Shown here piece by piece: positions 36,970-44,127 of a stretch of 64,000 nt of DNA (position 1 is the first letter of the stretch; each line of letters begins with the position of its first letter). The translations under genes were made by a program, and so were the position numbers. The stretch lies in NCBI GenBank assembly GCA_024742705.1, contig JANSXZ010000014.1, positions 25,123 through 89,122 on the forward strand, in the 5' to 3' direction. The notes under the pieces were generated by a model. That model was not told where the DNA came from. It worked only from the letters and a program-made list of their open reading frames with translations, and did no database searches. Source of the DNA: Paracoccaceae bacterium. Lineage in GTDB: Bacteria > Pseudomonadota > Alphaproteobacteria > Rhodobacterales > Rhodobacteraceae.

Positions 36970-37512
36970 TCATGCCGCTGCTTCCAACGCCCGATACACC
37001 GTCATTCGCGACACACCAAGTTCCGACGCTATGTCGCTGACCCTCTTACCCTGTTGTTTCAAGGTGATGATTTTTGCGGTATCCACTGTCTTCTTCCGAC
37101 CTTTATAGACGCCGCGCGCCTTTGCCTTCGCGATGCCTTCTGCCTGACGCTTGCGGATGATGTTCCTTTCGAACTCGGCAAATGCTCCCATCAACTGCAA
37201 CTGCAATCGACTGAACGCGTCGTCGTTGTGGCCGCTGAAGGTCAACTTTTCAGAAATGAAAGATATCGTGACCCCTTTATCAGTCAGTGTCTGAATGATT
37301 GCCTGCAAGTCCCGTAGGTCACGCGCGAGACGGTCGATACTGTAGACGATGACTTCATCCCCTTCACGAACGAATGACAGCATGTCTTGCAACGCAGCGC
37401 GTTCAGTGTTCTTTCCGCTGACCTTCTCTTCGAAGGCGCGTTCAACGCCACCAAGGTCTTGTCTGTCGAGGTTCTGGTCAATCGTGCTGACACGGCGATA
37501 TCCGACTTTCAT
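36970..37512 (-). CDS. Serine recombinase (resolvase/invertase family)
   Basis: 180 residues. MKVGYRRVSTIDQNLDRQDL contains the nucleophilic Ser of the resolvase catalytic domain; VYSIDRLARDLRDLQ and LQLMGAFAEFERNIIRKRQAEGIAKAKARGVYKGRKK complete it, and the C-terminus has a Hin-like helix-turn-helix (VSDIASELGVSRMTVYRAL). It is convergent with int, three bases apart. Upstream lie nested inverted repeats that may be its recombination site. It could resolve element dimers or invert a segment; no obvious invertible cassette is seen. Confidence 0.9.
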   Translation of the reverse strand: MKVGYRRVSTIDQNLDRQDLGGVERAFEEKVSGKNTERAALQDMLSFVREGDEVIVYSIDRLARDLRDLQAIIQTLTDKGVTISFISEKLTFSGHNDDAFSRLQLQLMGAFAEFERNIIRKRQAEGIAKAKARGVYKGRKKTVDTAKIITLKQQGKRVSDIASELGVSRMTVYRALEAAA

Positions 37513-37562
37513 GTGCGACCCTCCGTTGTTGTCACATTCGGGTCTAAGGTTTCTGGGCAAAA

Positions 37563-37645
37563 GGCACATTGGCAACCAGTGAACCCTGTTGTGCCGTGTT
37601 TTTCGGCACATCGTGTGGGCACGAGGCGGTTTAGTCCAATGTGCC
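37563..37645. promoter_or_regulatory. Nested inverted repeats, candidate recombination or control site of the serine recombinase
   Basis: GGCACATTGG (37563-37572) is repeated inverted as CCAATGTGCC (37636-37645). Between them TGTGCCG (37590-37596) and CGGCACA (37604-37610) form a second inverted pair, and both pairs share the GGCACA unit. The array lies 50-130 bp upstream of the recombinase start. Resolvase res sites consist of several short inverted units in this place, so this is a reasonable candidate; a promoter operator is the alternative. Confidence 0.45.
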
Positions 37646-37724
37646 ATGTTCTTGCGTCCGCCTGTTGTCAGCGCCATCAGTCACTCCTAGAGTGGATGCG
37701 CATAGGCCAAACAACTGGTGCAAG

Positions 37725-38291
37725 ATGCCAAATCTTTCAGAAATGAAAAATAATACTCTTTCGCTAGACGAGTTTACCGTCGCCATCTGTGCGTCTTGGA
37801 ATAAGGCAATCGAATCCGTCATTGAAACCGCTCAGATGGTGAACCGTGCAGAAGAGGAACTCGACCGGAAGCAATTGAAGCAGTTGAAACAACGCTTGGA
37901 GCAAGACCGTGTGATGTCAGGTCCGACCTTCTCCAAACTCGCAAAGATTGCGTCCAATCCCGTGCTGACTGCTCCTGAGAACCTATCGCGGTTGCCACAT
38001 TCCTATGCGACACTCTACGAGTTGTCACAGCACGACACTGCTGCGGTTCAAAAAGCACTTGAACAGGGCAAAATCCACGCTGCCATCAAACACAAAGAAA
38101 TTGCGGATGCTCTTCCACGACGCAAACCAAACCGTCTGGTTACTCACGGTTCAACTGATAAAATCAGGGTAGCCATTCGATTTTCTGCAAATGATGGGGA
38201 TATTCCACAGGATTTACTCCGGCGTCTGCACGATGTGCTGGAAGAAATCAGTAACTATACGGATGTCAATCAGTCGGGCATCGACGAATGA
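37725..38291 (+). CDS. Unknown phage/plasmid-type protein
   Basis: 188 residues (ATG at 37725; another at 37743). Residues about 50-75 are lysine/glutamine-rich helix. The C-terminal part has FSKLAKIASNPVLTAPENLSRLPHSYATLYELSQHDTAAVQKALEQGKIHAAIKHKEI. The LPxSYxTLYELxxHD pattern is seen in small DNA-binding or partition-like proteins of phages and plasmids (DUF3102-like), but I cannot name a function. It overlaps the next gene by ATGA, so the two are cotranscribed, and a link to DNA replication is likely from that neighbour. Confidence 0.6.
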   Translation: MPNLSEMKNNTLSLDEFTVAICASWNKAIESVIETAQMVNRAEEELDRKQLKQLKQRLEQDRVMSGPTFSKLAKIASNPVLTAPENLSRLPHSYATLYELSQHDTAAVQKALEQGKIHAAIKHKEIADALPRRKPNRLVTHGSTDKIRVAIRFSANDGDIPQDLLRRLHDVLEEISNYTDVNQSGIDE

Positions 38292-39037
38292 AAGCGGCCC
38301 AAAGTTCAGTTCAAACTCTAAAACAGTTTGCAAAATGGAATGACCACTTTGTTCTCATGCCGCCTCGCCGCTTCCTTGTGTTCGGGGAGGGTAAAGACGG
38401 TGCACTGCGTGGCATCGCAGTAGAAGGGTATTTGAACGAAGAGTTTGAAGTGCCTGAAGCGTTTTCGTTCAGATGTCTTATGAACGGCACATTTACAGCG
38501 TTCAAAACAAAATTTGATGCTGCGCGTAAAGCACAATTTTTTGATGATTTGGTCGGGGCCTCAGTTACGACCGCTTTTACGCTTGGGTCGGACGAACTCA
38601 AAGCGTTGCGGTCAGTCGATGCTCGTCGTTACACACATGTCCGCTTTTATAAAAAACTGCGCGGTGTTACGACTGCGCGCGTTTTTAATGCGCGGAAATA
38701 CTTTTCCAGTTCGGTATCTAACTCAGAAGTAGATGAGTACGCAGAGATACATATGAAAATAGACGCGATGCGCGACTTTCATTTTTATACAGAACTCAGC
38801 GTACTAAAGAAACTGCCGCTGGACGATTATGAGGTTTCAGTCCTGGACAATGAGATGGTGATTTTTGAAGGCGCTGAAAATGGTCTCACCTTTTATACGC
38901 GGGACCAACGCCTTGGCGAACAATTAGAAAATCGCATTTCCGACCTTGGAGCATACGACGAACTGTTTTTTCTGGACCCAACTAGATTGGAACCAACTAA
39001 AAATGATTGGACGTCGCCTTCCGTTCAGCGGAGATAG
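38288..39037 (+). CDS. Putative phage-T4-gp45-like DNA sliding clamp
   Basis: 249 residues. Set beside my recollection of T4 gp45, the N-terminus matches the gp45 pattern: LKQFAKWNDHFVLMPPRRF against gp45 LKNFATINSGIMLKSGQF. The C-terminal part matches a clamp half-domain: DFHFYTELSVLKKLPLDDYE, then VFEG-like IFEGAENGLTFY, against gp45 FNFIINMANMKMQPGNYKLL and KFEGEHANY. The middle TTAFTLGSDELKALRSV parallels the inter-domain strand. gp45 trimers tether T4 DNA polymerase and activate late transcription. The last about 40 residues have no counterpart. Overlaps the upstream gene by ATGA; its 3' end overlaps the convergent DUF4338 gene by 13 bp. Identity is a pattern match, not tested by search. 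Confidence 0.5.
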   Translation: MKAAQSSVQTLKQFAKWNDHFVLMPPRRFLVFGEGKDGALRGIAVEGYLNEEFEVPEAFSFRCLMNGTFTAFKTKFDAARKAQFFDDLVGASVTTAFTLGSDELKALRSVDARRYTHVRFYKKLRGVTTARVFNARKYFSSSVSNSEVDEYAEIHMKIDAMRDFHFYTELSVLKKLPLDDYEVSVLDNEMVIFEGAENGLTFYTRDQRLGEQLENRISDLGAYDELFFLDPTRLEPTKNDWTSPSVQRR

Positions 39038-40296
39038 GTCGCCTTCGCTTCATCCCACGAAATTCCAACCATTCCGTCAGTGAAGTAGGTGTTGTAAGAG
39101 AACGCATTTTTCTTGACGAGAGATGCCACCCGTTTCCGTGCTTTTTTGCGCCAAACCTCGGTCAGGGCCTCGACTGAGTTGTCGAAATTGGGCACAAGTT
39201 TAGATGCTTCAATCTCACCGCGTAGAAAAGCGTCCGTATTGGTGTAGAGTCGCGAGAAGAAAATGCCGCGTGAGTGCCCAGAACGGAACTCATTCACGTC
39301 TATACCAAGTTGCCTGTAACAAAACCGACGAGCGTATTCGTTTGCGCTGCGTCTCAGTGGTTGCCCGTTGTCCCGCTTGGCGACGTAAAACTCCCAATAT
39401 TGCTGCGGGTGGTGATACAGCATCCATTTTTTCATAAGTTCGAGCGATTTGTGGTCAGGACGAAGCGCTGAGTCGCCCGGCGAGCGTCCGAAACTCTTCA
39501 TGTATTTGCCGAGACCGTTGTATTGTGATTCTTCCTTCTCGCTGGCGTGCAGCGAAGTTGTCGTGACGCCTGCTAGAACATCGGCATAAAGACGCTGCCA
39601 CATATCTGCGACCGGACGCGAAATTGACATGAGCGCCATCAATTTGCCGCCGAGAAAATCAAAACCCATTGGTTGCATTGGTACAAGAACTGACCCGATG
39701 GCGGTGTTATTCAATCGGTCCGGAATTCCTTTGTTTTTCACATTTTCGTACCAACCGATTGCGTCGTCACGCCCTTTCAATTGCGCGAAATCGCCTGCTA
39801 CACAGATGATACCGAGATATTTCTTCGAGGCCTTGTCTCGAACAAGGAAACGCATCGACCTTCCAACGTTACCTCCGTGTTCCATGTTGGAAACGAAATG
39901 CCGCATGATTTCCCAGTCGTCAGCAAGTGGGTCAGGGTTGCTGAGAAACGCGATGCGTTCTGTGCCCCAGATACTGACTCGCGGTATTGGAAACTGTTGC
40001 TGAACAAACACGAGTTCTGGTTCTATGGTCTCGACATCCTCGGGACTTGAAGGAACGAAGATGTTGCGTTTCACCTTTTTTATACGCCGCAAAGTTTTCT
40101 TGTCTTCGGGGTCAAATAAGGCATTGACCTGCTGCCAGGTTCGCCAAAGCGTATATTCTGAACTGGTCATCTCTCGTGCGAAGCGGAGGCCTTCCTCAAC
40201 CTGATGTCTGACCGTGTGTGTATCCACCGCCTCAGTATCACGCTGAGATAACCATTCCTGATAACGGTCAAGTTGTTCGTCGTTCAGCGTGGACAT
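39025..40296 (-). CDS. DUF4338 (DruA-like) protein of the phage type
   Basis: 423 residues from the ATG at 40296 (a TTG at 40302 is the only earlier start). GRSMRFLVRDKASKKYLGIICVAGDFAQLKGRDDAIGWYENVKNKGIPDRLNNTAIGSVLVPMQPMGFDFLGGKLMALMSIS is the DUF4338 core, found in DruA of Druantia defence systems and in T4-like phages. GVTTTSLHASEKEESQYNGLGKYMKSFG is closer to the phage form as I recall it. The biochemical role of the family is not settled here; no druE-type helicase is nearby. Convergent with the clamp-like gene. Confidence 0.7.
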   Translation of the reverse strand: MSTLNDEQLDRYQEWLSQRDTEAVDTHTVRHQVEEGLRFAREMTSSEYTLWRTWQQVNALFDPEDKKTLRRIKKVKRNIFVPSSPEDVETIEPELVFVQQQFPIPRVSIWGTERIAFLSNPDPLADDWEIMRHFVSNMEHGGNVGRSMRFLVRDKASKKYLGIICVAGDFAQLKGRDDAIGWYENVKNKGIPDRLNNTAIGSVLVPMQPMGFDFLGGKLMALMSISRPVADMWQRLYADVLAGVTTTSLHASEKEESQYNGLGKYMKSFGRSPGDSALRPDHKSLELMKKWMLYHHPQQYWEFYVAKRDNGQPLRRSANEYARRFCYRQLGIDVNEFRSGHSRGIFFSRLYTNTDAFLRGEIEASKLVPNFDNSVEALTEVWRKKARKRVASLVKKNAFSYNTYFTDGMVGISWDEAKATYLR

Positions 40297-40549
40297 GGTC
40301 AATCCTTATCGTACTTGAGAAAAACCGAGCGCGAGAGGCAAACGCTTTGGATAACGCAACTCATTGTTTCTATGCGTTTGTCTCGTAAGGTGGTTTACCA
40401 TAACAGTATCATTCAATCTCTAAGAATTGAAGTCATCTTGTGGTGCAGAACAAGGTTCTGTTGGGGCGTAAAAAACAGAAAAACCTCCTTTTTTACCTTT
40501 AGAAGGGAAAGAAGACGGCATTATCAATACAAATAAAACGCAAGCAACC

Positions 40550-40607
40550 GAGTTGGTGCTGTGTCTGATTGCTTGAATTGCTACTCAGACAGACACGGTG
40601 CCAACTC
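40550..40607 (+). ncRNA. Long hairpin upstream of the 40,633 gene
   Basis: GAGTTGGTGCTGTGTCTG (40550-40567) pairs with 40590-40607. As RNA on the + strand it is a continuous 18-bp helix in which three positions are G-U wobbles, around a 22-nt loop. It lies 25 bp before the ATG at 40633 in an otherwise AT-rich 336-bp intergenic region (40297-40632) that also holds divergent promoters. A structured leader or a small RNA are both possible. Wobbles on both sides suggest RNA structure rather than a DNA dyad. Confidence 0.45.
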
Positions 40608-40632
40608 TCTTATTTCAAGAGTGGCATTTCTT

Positions 40633-41295
40633 ATGAACACATTACCAAATTCCAGTCATAATTCCTTCACGGCGAGAAAGCGTATCGCGTCGTGGGCATC
40701 TCATTCTGACCCTTACATGGTCGTCTTGTCCGAACAGGCACAGTTTCTCGCGCTTGAGGTTATCGTCGCGTATGTGTCGGCGTTCAAGGACGGGTCGCGA
40801 AGCAACGCATTTCTGCGTTCTCATGGTTGGGCAAAGTCTTTCCTGAACTTGAGGAAGGCCAACGAGGAAGCAATGCTACACGGTCTCACGACGTATCTAT
40901 CTCGCAACCCAAGGCAGGTGGCGCTGTTGCTTGAGTCAGAACACATTCTTGTCGGGGCCAATCAACGCGTTTTCCGTTTGCGAAGCGCATATGGGTTCTT
41001 CGTTTCTCGAGGTTGTCAGTATTTGCTTGATATGATTGATTGTTATTTGAACGCGGTTTATCTCATTGAAGAGGAACGACGGTATGACGCTGAGAAGGCG
41101 GCGGCACAAAAGCGGAACCGGATATTGCGCATGAAGCGTCTTGTAGCGCGTGTGAAGGCGAGCAAAGCGCAACGATGCTTCATCGAGGTCTTGGATGCCA
41201 CGAAAGTGTTCTTAGCACCGATTACCAAGGTAAGAAGAGAGTTTGCCAATGTGGGTTTAGGACACTGGAGGTATCTGGTGGCACCATTGGAATAA
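40633..41295 (+). CDS. Unknown basic helical protein
   Basis: 220 residues from ATG at 40633 (another in-frame start at 40561 lies inside the long hairpin). No domain is recognised. A hydrophobic-aromatic middle (LALEVIVAYVSAFKDGSRSNAFLRSHGW) is followed by SAYGFFVSRGCQYLLDMIDCYLNAVYLIEEERRYDAEKAAAQKRNRILRMKRLVARVKASKAQR, a long lysine/arginine-rich helix that could be a coiled coil or bind nucleic acid. Codon use is island-like. A TAGGGC hairpin follows the stop. Its leader contains the 18-bp hairpin. Confidence 0.6.
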   Translation: MNTLPNSSHNSFTARKRIASWASHSDPYMVVLSEQAQFLALEVIVAYVSAFKDGSRSNAFLRSHGWAKSFLNLRKANEEAMLHGLTTYLSRNPRQVALLLESEHILVGANQRVFRLRSAYGFFVSRGCQYLLDMIDCYLNAVYLIEEERRYDAEKAAAQKRNRILRMKRLVARVKASKAQRCFIEVLDATKVFLAPITKVRREFANVGLGHWRYLVAPLE

Positions 41296-41299
41296 CAGG

Positions 41300-41316
41300 T
41301 AGGGCGGAGTGCCCTA
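41300..41316 (+). terminator. Small hairpin after the 40,633 gene
   Basis: TAGGGC (41300-41305), five-base loop GGAGT, GCCCTA (41311-41316), four bases after the stop codon. No T run follows, so it may be a processing stop rather than a full terminator. Confidence 0.4.
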
Positions 41317-41510
41317 TGAACCCGAGACCATCCACCCTTTACCGGACGATGTAACGATAGCATCAAACCCTAAAATCGCTAAGGCACTTGAATCGGACAC
41401 CAGATATGGTTCCGAGTTTTGGCATGAGTGATTGCCAAATAAGTCGTCAATAATGCGTTTTGGGGTTATAAAGAAATCAATACTAACAAAAAATATCCAT
41501 AAAAGATGTC

Positions 41511-41637
41511 TGGAGCGCGAAGCGCGACAGTCGCGAAGCGATTACAAAGGGATGCTTATATCTTACTGAATCCAATGATGGTTTATATGTTGCCTTTACT
41601 CCAATCCAACTTCGTTGGATTGCTGATTCGCACAGTC
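41511..41637 (+). repeat. Imperfect 127-bp tandem repeat, copy 1
   Basis: Same length and order as copy 2 at 41662, with 7 substitutions and no indels, at a 151-bp period. The unit opens with a GC-rich block holding CGCGAAGCG twice and ends with a 9-bp stem (CAATCCAAC / GTTGGATTG) around a TTC loop. Confidence 0.8.
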
Positions 41638-41661
41638 TTGTTACTGATAAGATTTAGGGCC

Positions 41662-41788
41662 TGGAGCGCGAAGCGCGACAGTCGCGAAGCGATTACTAAG
41701 AGATGCTTATATCTTACTGAATCTAATGATGATTTATATGATGCCCTTACTCCAATCCAACTTCGTTGGATTGCTGCTTCGCACAGTC
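41662..41788 (+). repeat. Imperfect 127-bp tandem repeat, copy 2
   Basis: The copy of 41511-41637. The 151-bp period is not a multiple of three, so a protein reading through both would change frame; each copy by itself can be read as AITK-CLYLTESND-LY-A-TPIQLRWIA-SHS in the same relative frame. Of seven differences, two are silent in that frame, so coding constraint is weak and structure or recombination is an alternative reason for conservation. Confidence 0.8.
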
Positions 41789-41985
41789 AAATGGTAAGTA
41801 GATATATCCATTCAAGAGGTTGGTTTGATGCTCACTTCATCTTAGTAAGGATTTATCGTGAATAAATGACTTTATAGTTTGCTTCCTTGCTGCCATTATA
41901 GTGAGTAAATTTGTATAAATGGTAAGTCAAAGTTCAGGTTTATATAAATACATATATTGCCACCAACCATTAGAGGAGTTTTTCA

Positions 41986-42183
41986 ATGGTGCTAAAAACT
42001 GCTGAGTTGAGATATCAACTATACATCAAGCGTGCTGTTCTTACTGCCCACATAGATACTATAGATGAGGTTATTCATATGATAGAGCGTGATGGTGAAT
42101 TAGCGCTTCTTGAATCTGACTTTCGCATTCATGAAGACGATATGTTTAGCAAATACCTCAAGATTGCCTTGGAGATTGAGTAA
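41986..42183 (+). CDS. Small acidic protein of unknown function, first of a three-gene overlapping operon
   Basis: 65 residues (MVLKTAELRYQLYIKRAVLTAHIDTIDEVIHMIERDGELALLESDFRIHEDDMFSKYLKIALEIE). Mostly helical by appearance and acidic at the C-terminus. A strong AGAGGAG site lies before the ATG. Its TAA overlaps the next ATG as TAATG. No known domain. Being followed by a ribbon-helix-helix-like protein, it could be part of a toxin-antitoxin or a regulator pair, but nothing proves that. Confidence 0.6.
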   Translation: MVLKTAELRYQLYIKRAVLTAHIDTIDEVIHMIERDGELALLESDFRIHEDDMFSKYLKIALEIE

Positions 42184-42383
42184 TGCCTGTTGTTTATGAA
42201 AAGACTTATCGACCAATCTATCTCAATGTGGACGCTCAAATTCTTGGTCAGTTGGATGAATACCGTTCATCTTCGATGCCTCGTACAAAACACATTCATG
42301 CTGCTTTGGAAATGTATATACATCATCTCCACAAAACGAATGCCAAGAAGAATGTTTGGTGCGCGTCAGAAGGAACAAGGTAA
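42183..42383 (+). CDS. Ribbon-helix-helix-like small protein
   Basis: 66 residues. RPIYLNVDAQILGQLDEYRSSSMPRTKHIHAALEMYIHHLHK fits the CopG/MetJ ribbon-helix-helix layout: a short strand with alternating residues, then two helices joined by an Arg-Thr turn. Such proteins are DNA-binding repressors of plasmid copy number, transfer or toxin-antitoxin genes. Start and stop both form TAATG overlaps with neighbours. Confidence 0.6.
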   Translation: MPVVYEKTYRPIYLNVDAQILGQLDEYRSSSMPRTKHIHAALEMYIHHLHKTNAKKNVWCASEGTR

Positions 42384-42490
42384 TGTTGTCGTTTAGTCAA
42401 TGGTTGCGTAAGACCCATCAAAAGGACACGCAAACATCTTACCCGCAAGTGCCAAACGAACGCGACCAAGTTTCTGAACCAAAGTCGTGA
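42383..42490 (+). CDS. Very short third frame of the overlapping operon
   Basis: 35 codons (MLSFSQWLRKTHQKDTQTSY... ending EPKS). Its ATG overlaps the stop of the RHH-like gene as TAATG, the same coupling as the previous junction, which is the only support that it is translated. Hydrophilic, no known domain. Confidence 0.4.
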   Translation: MLSFSQWLRKTHQKDTQTSYPQVPNERDQVSEPKS

Positions 42491-42693
42491 CACGGGAGCG
42501 TGGTTGGTGCGTTGTTGCAGGCAACTGTGACCTTGCCACCCTTCACCAGGTCGATGCCAAGGGACAGGGCAGAGGTGATGAGTACACCGTGAAATTGTCC
42601 TCGTGTCCTGTCAGGTCCTGGACCGCCTTGGATGTCGATGTGTTGCATCGAGAATGATAGGATGAACTTTACCCTGCGCTGATACTTCTCTGT

Positions 42694-42774
42694 TCAACGC
42701 CATTCCTGTTCTTCCTCAACAGCAAACCTTGCTGCGTTCACAAAGTCCCGTTCTTCGTCCGTCAGTACGCGCCG
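42694..42774 (-). pseudogene. Fragment duplicated from the 43,918 gene
   Basis: The last 26 codons read RRVLTDEERDFVNAARFAVEEEQEWR, nearly the same as the C-terminus of the intact gene at 43918-44127 (RVLTDEERDFVNAAKMAVEDGLEWK). No N-terminal half is present, so this is a 3' remnant. Confidence 0.65.
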
Positions 42775-43124
42775 CTCACCATGCCCGATGACATGCCGCC
42801 TGTCCGCAGACTCGCCACATTTGCTTCGTCCAGCGCCAAGATGTGGGCGCCGACTTCCCCGCGAAACGCCGCGTCGATCATGTCCACAAGGGCATCGACC
42901 TTCTAAGGCATGGGCGTCTCCCGAAACCGTTCTTTCAGTCGATCCCACAACACTGGATCGCCGCGATACCCCCTGTGTTCCAGCACGGGTTCGGAGAGGT
43001 TGGAAACTTGCTTGTTCGGTCGATCTGGCATCTGTTCTCGCGTCATTTCCATTCTATCGCTTCTCCAGAGTCGATACCACGTTCCCAGCACATCCACGTC
43101 GCTCTGTAGATGTATGTGGAACAT
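42762..43124 (-). pseudogene. Gene interrupted by an in-frame amber codon
   Basis: A reverse-strand frame reads RGYRGDPVLWDRLKERFRETPMP, then TAG (42903-42905), then KVDALVDMIDAAFRGEVGAHILALDEANVASLRTGGMSSGMVSGAY before TGA at 42762. Both sides are protein-like in the same frame, so a single nonsense mutation is the simplest explanation; suppression cannot be excluded. The family is not recognised. Confidence 0.5.
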
Positions 43125-43384
43125 CTTCGCAAGAAGAGTGCGCGGAAGTCTGTTTAGAAAACCTCAAGAGGGTCCATTCGGAATAGGAATTAGGTTTCAA
43201 TGTCCAAAAAAACATACCCCTGAAGCGCAGTAAAATGATCCAAGCAGCGGTCTTCTTCGTATAAAAAATAGGTACACAAAGAACTGCTTTGGTATCGAAA
43301 AAATCTTAAATTTGAAAACTTCAACCTGAACAAGCGCCTCCGCGTAACCTTCAGATTGCAAATATATCTTTGAATGGAGAAAAC

Positions 43385-43882
43385 ATGAATACACTGAATG
43401 ATAAAAGTCTGATGCTACGCTTCCTTGATGCAAAAAATAATCCACTGCTATCCGATGCTAGGAGCATGATACAAGATGGATACACTGACAGGGTTGGCGC
43501 GAGGGTCACGTGTAAGGCAATAAGTATCAAGGATTTTGACAAAATCATCTACGATTGCCGCCAAACGCTCCTCGATCCATCAGCAACTAAGAAATCGCAG
43601 AAACGAGCGATGCAAGAGGGTTATGTTCTCGCGCTGATGGGCAACACTTCAAATATGGCGACCATTGACATGGCGATTGATGCGATAAAAGGCGATGCAA
43701 ATCCAAAAACAACATTCCGCCGATCGCTTCGTGAATTTTCTAAGAGGTTCTCCGCTTATGAGCGCCATTGCTACCTTTCTCCTGCCAATCTCAAAGAATG
43801 GGAATACATTCTGGAGGATCAAAGACGCCGCGAAGAAATGAAGCGCACACCACTGCGTTTAGTGGTCGACAACACTGAATGA
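43385..43882 (+). CDS. Unknown soluble protein
   Basis: 165 residues from ATG at 43385, seven bases after a GGAG. Sequence is hydrophilic and mixed helical (MNTLNDKSLMLRFLDAKNNPLLSDARSMIQDGY, later TTFRRSLREFSKRFSAYERHCYLSPANLKEWEYILEDQRRREEMKRTPLRLV). No domain recognised. AT-rich and island-like in codon use; it stands alone before a reverse-strand small gene. Confidence 0.55.
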   Translation: MNTLNDKSLMLRFLDAKNNPLLSDARSMIQDGYTDRVGARVTCKAISIKDFDKIIYDCRQTLLDPSATKKSQKRAMQEGYVLALMGNTSNMATIDMAIDAIKGDANPKTTFRRSLREFSKRFSAYERHCYLSPANLKEWEYILEDQRRREEMKRTPLRLVVDNTE

Positions 43883-43917
43883 AACTGTTGCATGCGAGGC
43901 AATTTGTGTCTCGCATG

Positions 43918-44127
43918 CTACTTCCACTCCAACCCATCCTCCACCGCCATCTTCGCCGCATTGACGAAGTCCCGTTCTTCGTCCGTCAGTACGCGCCAGA
44001 ACTTCGACACTGCGCCAATCGTCATCAATACAGCAATGACGCCTTCCGCTGACCGAAGATGCTCACCTGCCTTCAATTGGGTCTCCAACATTTCCAGACG
44101 CGTCTGGATCTTCATCCGAACGTTCAT
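43918..44127 (-). CDS. Small conserved-type unknown protein
   Basis: 69 residues (MNVRMKIQTRLEMLETQLKAGEHL... RVLTDEERDFVNAAKMAVEDGLEWK) with a good AGGAGAG site before the ATG at 44127. N-terminal part is a short amphipathic helix. A 3' fragment of a paralogue lies 1.2 kb to the left, showing the family has been duplicated in the island. Divergent from hsdM. Confidence 0.6.
   Translation of the reverse strand: MNVRMKIQTRLEMLETQLKAGEHLRSAEGVIAVLMTIGAVSKFWRVLTDEERDFVNAAKMAVEDGLEWK

Larger units (their letters stand above)
41317..41985. other. Non-coding repeat region of the island
   Basis: No intact gene is seen. It contains two tandem 127-bp copies of a structured unit (41511-41788). The second copy continues into an open frame ending at 41865 (SRYIHSRGWFDAHFILVRIYRE before the stop), which may be the tail of a decayed gene. 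The right 120 bp is AT-rich and must contain the promoter for the small three-gene operon at 41986. Confidence 0.5.
42491..43384. other. Decayed segment of the island
   Basis: About 900 bp with no intact gene. A reverse-strand frame at 42439-42648 has protein-like composition but no start context or recognisable family. Two gene remnants are listed separately (42694-42774 and 42762-43124). The stretch 43125-43384 is AT-rich and non-coding, holding the ribosome site (GGAG) of the gene at 43385. Confidence 0.5.

Noticed and set aside
37725..38291. Calling this gene a ParB/KorB partition protein
   Set aside because: Only the short LPxSYxTLYEL pattern supports it; no ParB nuclease box or clear helix-turn-helix is visible and no ParA is nearby.
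42439..42648. Reverse frame with ALSLGIDLVKGGKVTVACNNAP
   Set aside because: It looks protein-like but has no start context, no recognised family and lies in a decayed segment overlapping a supported short forward frame; kept only as a note.
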